From Aequoribacter fuscus (lineage in GTDB: Bacteria; Pseudomonadota; Gammaproteobacteria; Pseudomonadales; Halieaceae), in NCBI RefSeq assembly GCF_009910365.1, contig NZ_CP036423.1, positions 1,054,001 to 1,118,000 on the forward strand: a stretch of DNA of 64,000 bases, read 5' to 3'. The translations under genes and the position numbers were made by a program. Numbering within the stretch: position 1 is the stretch's first letter; each line of letters begins with the position of its first letter. Shown here piece by piece: positions 60,179 to 64,000 of this stretch. Under the pieces are notes generated by a model. It was not told the origin of the DNA, searched no databases, and saw only the letters and a program-made list of their open reading frames with translations.

Positions 60179-60771
60179 ACAGCATTACCATGGAGTTTAT
60201 CTGTGGCGATTATTGATGTCTGCTGTGGCAATGGCCATGACCAGTTTTGCAGTGTTGTGGGTAGTTCGATCATGTCGATGCAATCCACAGGGCAGGGTTC
60301 GACGCAAAGGTCACACCCAGTACATTCGCTGGCAATGACCGTGTGCATAAGCTTTGCGGCGCCGAGAATAGCATCGACGGGACAAGCCTGAATACACTTG
60401 GTGCAGCCGATGCACTCGTCTTCGTGAATGTAGGCCACAGTTTTTGGTTTTTCAACGCCGTGTTCGGCATCGAGTGGCAGCGCTTCAAGATTCAGCAAAT
60501 CAGCCAGTTGATGGATCGTGGCTTCACCACCTGGCGGACATTTGTTGATCGCCTCACCGGCTACAATGGCCTCCGCGTAAGGGCGGCAACCGGGGTAGCT
60601 GCATTGCCCACATTGAGTTTGAGGCAGCAATGCATTGACCTGATCGACCACGGGGTTACCTTCGGTCTTGAACTTGATTGCAGCAAATCCCAGTAACGCT
60701 CCGAAACCTCCGCCTAGGGCTAACAGCGCCGCGATGGCCCACCATACGTTGTTGAGTGACGCGCTGTCCAT
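60175..60771 (-). CDS. rnfB: electron transport complex subunit RnfB
   Basis: RnfB is a 198-residue ferredoxin-like subunit. An N-terminal membrane anchor ([20 protein letters not shown]) precedes a CxxC cluster motif ([15 protein letters not shown]) and two [4Fe-4S] ferredoxin motifs ([24 protein letters not shown]). It accepts electrons from ferredoxin and passes them to RnfC. The overlap with rnfC is four bases. Confidence 0.96.
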   Translation of the reverse strand: MDSASLNNVWWAIAALLALGGGFGALLGFAAIKFKTEGNPVVDQVNALLPQTQCGQCSYPGCRPYAEAIVAGEAINKCPPGGEATIHQLADLLNLEALPLDAEHGVEKPKTVAYIHEDECIGCTKCIQACPVDAILGAAKLMHTVIASECTGCDLCVEPCPVDCIDMIELPTTLQNWSWPLPQQTSIIATDKLHGNAV

Positions 60772-60774
60772 AGA

Positions 60775-61353
60775 CTATACCAATCCCGCAAATCCCATGA
60801 ACGCAAGTGACATCAGTCCAGCGGCAATCATGCCAATAGCCGGGCCCTCGAAAGCGGCGGGCACATCGGCCGCGGCCAAGCGCTCGCGCATGGCTGAAAA
60901 CAGGATCAGCACCAGCGCAAACCCGAGTGCCGCACCAAAGCCATACCAGAGCGACTCTACAAACGTATGCGCTTTGTTGATATTTAGCAACGCCACGCCA
61001 AGCACCGCACAGTTGGTGGTAATGAGTGGTAAAAACACTCCCAGAACTCGATGGAGCAAGGGGCTGGTTTTACGGATGAGCAGTTCGGTAAATTGAACAA
61101 CAGCTGCGATAACCAAAATAAAAGAGATGGTTCGCAAGTACTCTAGATTGAGTGGAGTAAGAATAAGATGATAAGTCAGATAGCTACAGCCCGATGCAAG
61201 CGTCAGCACAAACGCAGTCGCCATGGACATACCCATTGCCGTTTCGATTTTGTTTGACACGCCCATGAAAGGGCAAAGGCCCAAAAATTGCACCAAAACG
61301 AAGTTGTTAACTAAAACAGTGGCCAGTAGTAGTGCAGCAAATTCAGCAATCAT
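60775..61353 (-). CDS. rnfA: electron transport complex subunit RnfA
   Basis: RnfA is a 192-residue membrane protein with six helices. [19 protein letters not shown] and [17 protein letters not shown] are the inverted-repeat halves shared with RnfE and contain the cluster cysteines. ATG 61353 is chosen to match the 193-residue E. coli protein; the frame runs 19 codons further upstream. A hairpin GGGTATGG...CCATACCC (61385-61407) sits just upstream in the gap after metG, with no T-tract. Confidence 0.95.
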   Translation of the reverse strand: MIAEFAALLLATVLVNNFVLVQFLGLCPFMGVSNKIETAMGMSMATAFVLTLASGCSYLTYHLILTPLNLEYLRTISFILVIAAVVQFTELLIRKTSPLLHRVLGVFLPLITTNCAVLGVALLNINKAHTFVESLWYGFGAALGFALVLILFSAMRERLAAADVPAAFEGPAIGMIAAGLMSLAFMGFAGLV

Positions 61354-61384
61354 TCGGTCGGTACTCTTGATGCCCGCTGGGTCA

Positions 61385-61407
61385 GGGTATGGTCGGTTCC
61401 CATACCC
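61385..61407 (-). promoter_or_regulatory. hairpin between metG and rnfA
   Basis: GGGTATGG (61385-61392) and CCATACCC (61400-61407) are perfectly complementary around a 7-base loop, about 30 bases before the rnfA start. No oligo-T run follows on the transcribed strand, so a full terminator is unlikely. Confidence 0.4.
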
Positions 61408-61419
61408 CATTTTAGTCCT

Positions 61420-63471
61420 TTATTTTACTTGCATCCCCGCCGTTGCACCTGAGTCTGGTGCCAGCAGAAATATGTCTGAGCCACCCGGACCTGCGGCCAG
61501 AGCCATGCCTTCTGAGGTACCAAAGCGCATTTTTCGAGGCGCTAGGTTTGCCACGACTACGATTTGACGACCGACGAGTTGAGCTGCACTGTAGGCGCTT
61601 TTGATGCCCGCTATGATTGTGCGTTCACTGTCCCCTAATGACACAGTCAGTCGCAGTAGCTTATCGGCACCCTCGACTTCCTCGGCAGCGATAATATCTG
61701 CCACGCGTAAGTCAACTTTAGCAAAGGTGTCAAAGTCAATTTGTTCCCCAATGGGAGGATGATCAGAGGCCGAAAGTCCCGCTTTTGGCGTGTCCTTAAT
61801 AGGTGCTTGCGTGGCCGCAGCTGCTTTCTCGGCTTCGATCATGGCCTCTACCGCGCTCATTTCGATGCGTTGCATTAAGGGCGAGAAGGGCTCGAGTTGG
61901 TGTCCTGCAGGTAATAAACCAGACTCTAGATTTGAAAACGTCAATTGGGTGTTTAAGAAGTTTTCCGATTTGGTGGCCATTTCTGGGAGGACTGGTGCCA
62001 GATACGAAACTAGGATTCGGAAGGCCTGCACGCCATCTGAGCAGACGCGATGCACTTGGGCGTTATTGGCTTCGTCTTTAGCCAGTACCCAGGGTTGTTT
62101 CTCGTCGATGAACTGATTGACCTTATCGGCGAGCGCAATCACTTCTCGGATAGCTCGGTTGTAATCGCGGCCCTCAAAATGAGCGGCGATAGATCGGCGC
62201 GCATCCAGTAAATCTGACAAGAGCTCGGGCGCTTCTTGCTCTGCCGCTAGGGTATTGTCGAAACGTTTCTTCAAAAAGCCCGCGCAACGTGAGGCGATGT
62301 TCACGATTTTGCCGACAACATCGGAATTGACTCGCTGCACAAAGTCTTCCAGATTCAGATCGATATCATCTACCGATGGGCCAAGTTTCGCGGCGAAATA
62401 ATAGCGTAAATACTCGGGAGCCAGATGAGATAAATAATTGCTCGCATTGATGAAAGTGCCTCGGCTTTTAGACATTTTGGTGCCGTTTACCGTCAGAAAT
62501 CCGTGGGCATAAATCGCTGATGGCGCTCGCAAACCGGCCGCGTTTAACATGGCGGGCCAGAATAGTCCGTGAAAGTTAATAATGTCTTTGCCGATAAAGT
62601 GGTAGAGCTCGGTCGCCTTGCCATCAAACCAAAATGATTCGAAATCTAGGTTGTTTTGCTTGCTGAAATTGTCGAAGCTGGCGATATAACCAATCGGTGC
62701 ATCCAGCCAGACATAAAAGTATTTGCCGGGAGCGTCCGGTATCTCGAAGCCGAAGTAGGGTGCGTCGCGGCTGATGTCCCAACCCTGCAGGCCCGCATCG
62801 AGCCACTCGCGTAATTTGTTCGCGACCTGGGACTGCAGGCGACCGCTGTTGATCCAATCTGTGAGCAACTCGCTAGATTGGGCCAAATCCAAAAAGTAGT
62901 GCTCTGACTCTTTTTGCACGGGCTTAGCACCGGACAGCGCAGAGACGGGATCTATGAGATCATTGGGGGTATAGGTGGCGCCGCAGCTTTCACAATTATC
63001 ACCATATTGGTCGCTGGTCTTGCATTTTGGGCAGGTGCCTTTAATAAATCGATCTGCCAAGAACAGACCCTTCTCGGGGTCGAAGGCTTGCACAATGTTG
63101 CGCTTCACAATCTGGCCCGAATCCCGTAAGGCCCCATAGATCCGCTCGCTCCAGTAGCGATTTTCGTCGCTGTGAGTGCTATAAAAATGATCAAAATTGA
63201 CGAGGAATCCTCGTGAGTCACGCTCGTGCTGTTCACGCACTTGTTCGATAAGCTGCTCGGGTGTAATACCCAAGGCTTGGGCTTTTAGCATAATGGCGGT
63301 ACCGTGGGCGTCGTCGGCACAAATGTAATAACACTCGTTCCCCTGTGATTGCTGGAACCTTACCCAGATGTCGGTCTGGATTTGTTCGAGCATGTGGCCG
63401 AGATGGAGCGGCCCATTAGCGTAGGGTAGAGCGCTCGTGACGAGAATGCGGCGCGGTTGTTGGTAGGACAT
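61420..63471 (-). CDS. metG: methionyl-tRNA synthetase
   Basis: MetG charges tRNA-Met. It has 683 residues, E. coli-like with a C-terminal dimerisation/tRNA-binding OB domain ([19 protein letters not shown]). Class I motifs are [10 protein letters not shown] (HIGH) and GTKMSKSRG (KMSKS). Zinc-binding cysteines are in [18 protein letters not shown]. It is divergent from mrp, the common gammaproteobacterial arrangement, and lies upstream of rnfA with a 66-bp gap. Confidence 0.98.
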   Translation of the reverse strand: MSYQQPRRILVTSALPYANGPLHLGHMLEQIQTDIWVRFQQSQGNECYYICADDAHGTAIMLKAQALGITPEQLIEQVREQHERDSRGFLVNFDHFYSTHSDENRYWSERIYGALRDSGQIVKRNIVQAFDPEKGLFLADRFIKGTCPKCKTSDQYGDNCESCGATYTPNDLIDPVSALSGAKPVQKESEHYFLDLAQSSELLTDWINSGRLQSQVANKLREWLDAGLQGWDISRDAPYFGFEIPDAPGKYFYVWLDAPIGYIASFDNFSKQNNLDFESFWFDGKATELYHFIGKDIINFHGLFWPAMLNAAGLRAPSAIYAHGFLTVNGTKMSKSRGTFINASNYLSHLAPEYLRYYFAAKLGPSVDDIDLNLEDFVQRVNSDVVGKIVNIASRCAGFLKKRFDNTLAAEQEAPELLSDLLDARRSIAAHFEGRDYNRAIREVIALADKVNQFIDEKQPWVLAKDEANNAQVHRVCSDGVQAFRILVSYLAPVLPEMATKSENFLNTQLTFSNLESGLLPAGHQLEPFSPLMQRIEMSAVEAMIEAEKAAAATQAPIKDTPKAGLSASDHPPIGEQIDFDTFAKVDLRVADIIAAEEVEGADKLLRLTVSLGDSERTIIAGIKSAYSAAQLVGRQIVVVANLAPRKMRFGTSEGMALAAGPGGSDIFLLAPDSGATAGMQVK

Positions 63472-63595
63472 AATGCAAGCCTTTAAACACGGGGCGCGTA
63501 TGATACCGCTTGCTGGGCATTTTTTCCAAAACCTAACGTTGTTGCAGGCGGGTTAGCTCCTTATACTAGGCCCTTTTTATGCTTTGGAGCCGCAG

Positions 63596-64000
63596 ATGAA
63601 TCAAATTGGCGCAATCATCGCCGTAGCGTCTGGCAAAGGCGGTGTGGGCAAATCTACTACCGCAGTAAACCTTGCTTTGGCCTTGCAAGCTATGGGAAAG
63701 CGGGTTGGCTTGCTAGACGCCGACATCTACGGTCCCAGTCAAGCGATGATGCTCGGTGTTGCCGAGGGCACCAAACCCGAAACTCAAGGACGACAGTTCT
63801 TGTATCCAGTGGAGGCCTATGGTCTGAAGACCATGTCGATGGGGTATTTAGTGACCGAGAAAACCCCAATGGTATGGCGGGGACCCATGGCGGGCGGTGC
63901 GCTCACTCAAATGCTCGATCAAACGTTGTGGGGAGATTTGGATATTTTGATCGTCGATATGCCCCCAGGCACGGGTGATATCCAGTTGACCTTATCGCAA
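63596..64000 (+). CDS. mrp: Mrp/ApbC-family iron-sulfur carrier ATPase (cut by window edge)
   Basis: This is a P-loop ATPase that carries iron-sulfur clusters to target proteins. The first 135 codons are present, open to the window end. MNQIGAIIAVASGKGGVGKST has the deviant Walker A motif at its end, LLDADIYGPSQAMML follows and VDMPPGTGDIQ is the Walker B region. GGAG precedes ATG 63596. The protein begins directly with the ATPase domain and lacks the ~90-residue MIP18/DUF59 domain present in E. coli Mrp. Divergent from metG. Confidence 0.95.
   Translation, partial: MNQIGAIIAVASGKGGVGKSTTAVNLALALQAMGKRVGLLDADIYGPSQAMMLGVAEGTKPETQGRQFLYPVEAYGLKTMSMGYLVTEKTPMVWRGPMAGGALTQMLDQTLWGDLDILIVDMPPGTGDIQLTLSQ

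Overview
The window is chromosomal DNA from a gammaproteobacterium, most likely marine and not far from the Pseudomonas/Cellvibrionales part of the class. Three things support this. The rrn operon has the order 16S, tRNA-Ile(GAT), tRNA-Ala(TGC), 23S, 5S with gammaproteobacterial sequence. Several gene orders match Pseudomonas or Escherichia as I remember them: the minor pilin/pilY1/pilE cluster, bamD<>rluD-pgeF-clpB, ilvIH...pssA-msrP-msrQ-rrn, holD-like-rimI, rnfABCDGE, and metG<>mrp. The window also carries a complete Rnf complex and selenium tRNA modification genes. No lab search was possible, so the genus is not assigned.

Layout. 1-8070: the end of ispH, then a tightly overlapping type IV pilus operon (two FimT/FimU-type pseudopilins, PilV, PilW, PilX, the large tip protein PilY1, and a PilE-type minor pilin). 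8136-15491: nadE, bamD (minus), rluD, pgeF, clpB behind a near-perfect sigma-32 promoter, and a small DUF4124 protein. 15492-27281: a branched-chain amino acid block (ilvI-ilvH; ilvC with divergent ilvY and tandem operator-like palindromes), broken up by an IS3-family element and a GH3 glycosidase lipoprotein, then pssA and the MsrPQ periplasmic methionine sulfoxide repair pair. 27282-33034: the rRNA operon with promoter, leader hairpin, RNase III stems, boxA and terminator. 33035-36164: an accessory stretch holding a complete IS66-family element, hairpin-rich non-coding DNA, a relic of a second 5S 3' end with its own terminator, and a 179-bp IS66-derived mini-element. 36165-38982: a two-gene operon of a degenerate 1-Cys peroxiredoxin and a membrane sensor-diguanylate cyclase fused to a 1-Cys peroxiredoxin. 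39018-44403: two SDR genes and an operon for 2-hydroxy/2-oxo acid conversion. 44539-50143: ilvD, a PhoD-like phosphoesterase, and selD-mnmH. 50336-54169: a very large Ig-repeat lipoprotein with calcium-binding loops. 54256-56014: a HolD-like protein with a hexanucleotide repeat, rimI and an unknown gene. 56004-61353: rnfABCDGE (minus). 61420-64000: metG and the start of mrp.

How the genes fit together. IlvIH, IlvC and IlvD are the first three steps of valine/isoleucine synthesis and all lie within 31 kb. Most of the rest is housekeeping (envelope assembly, proteostasis, translation, redox). The most unusual content is the pair at 36165-38982. One protein joins a periplasmic sensor, a GGEEF cyclase with an intact I-site, and a peroxiredoxin domain that keeps its peroxidatic cysteine but lacks the usual C-terminal arm. 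The overlapping upstream gene encodes a peroxiredoxin-like protein that keeps that arm but has lost the catalytic motif. This looks like a peroxide-responsive c-di-GMP switch built from complementary peroxiredoxin halves, which is inference from sequence only.
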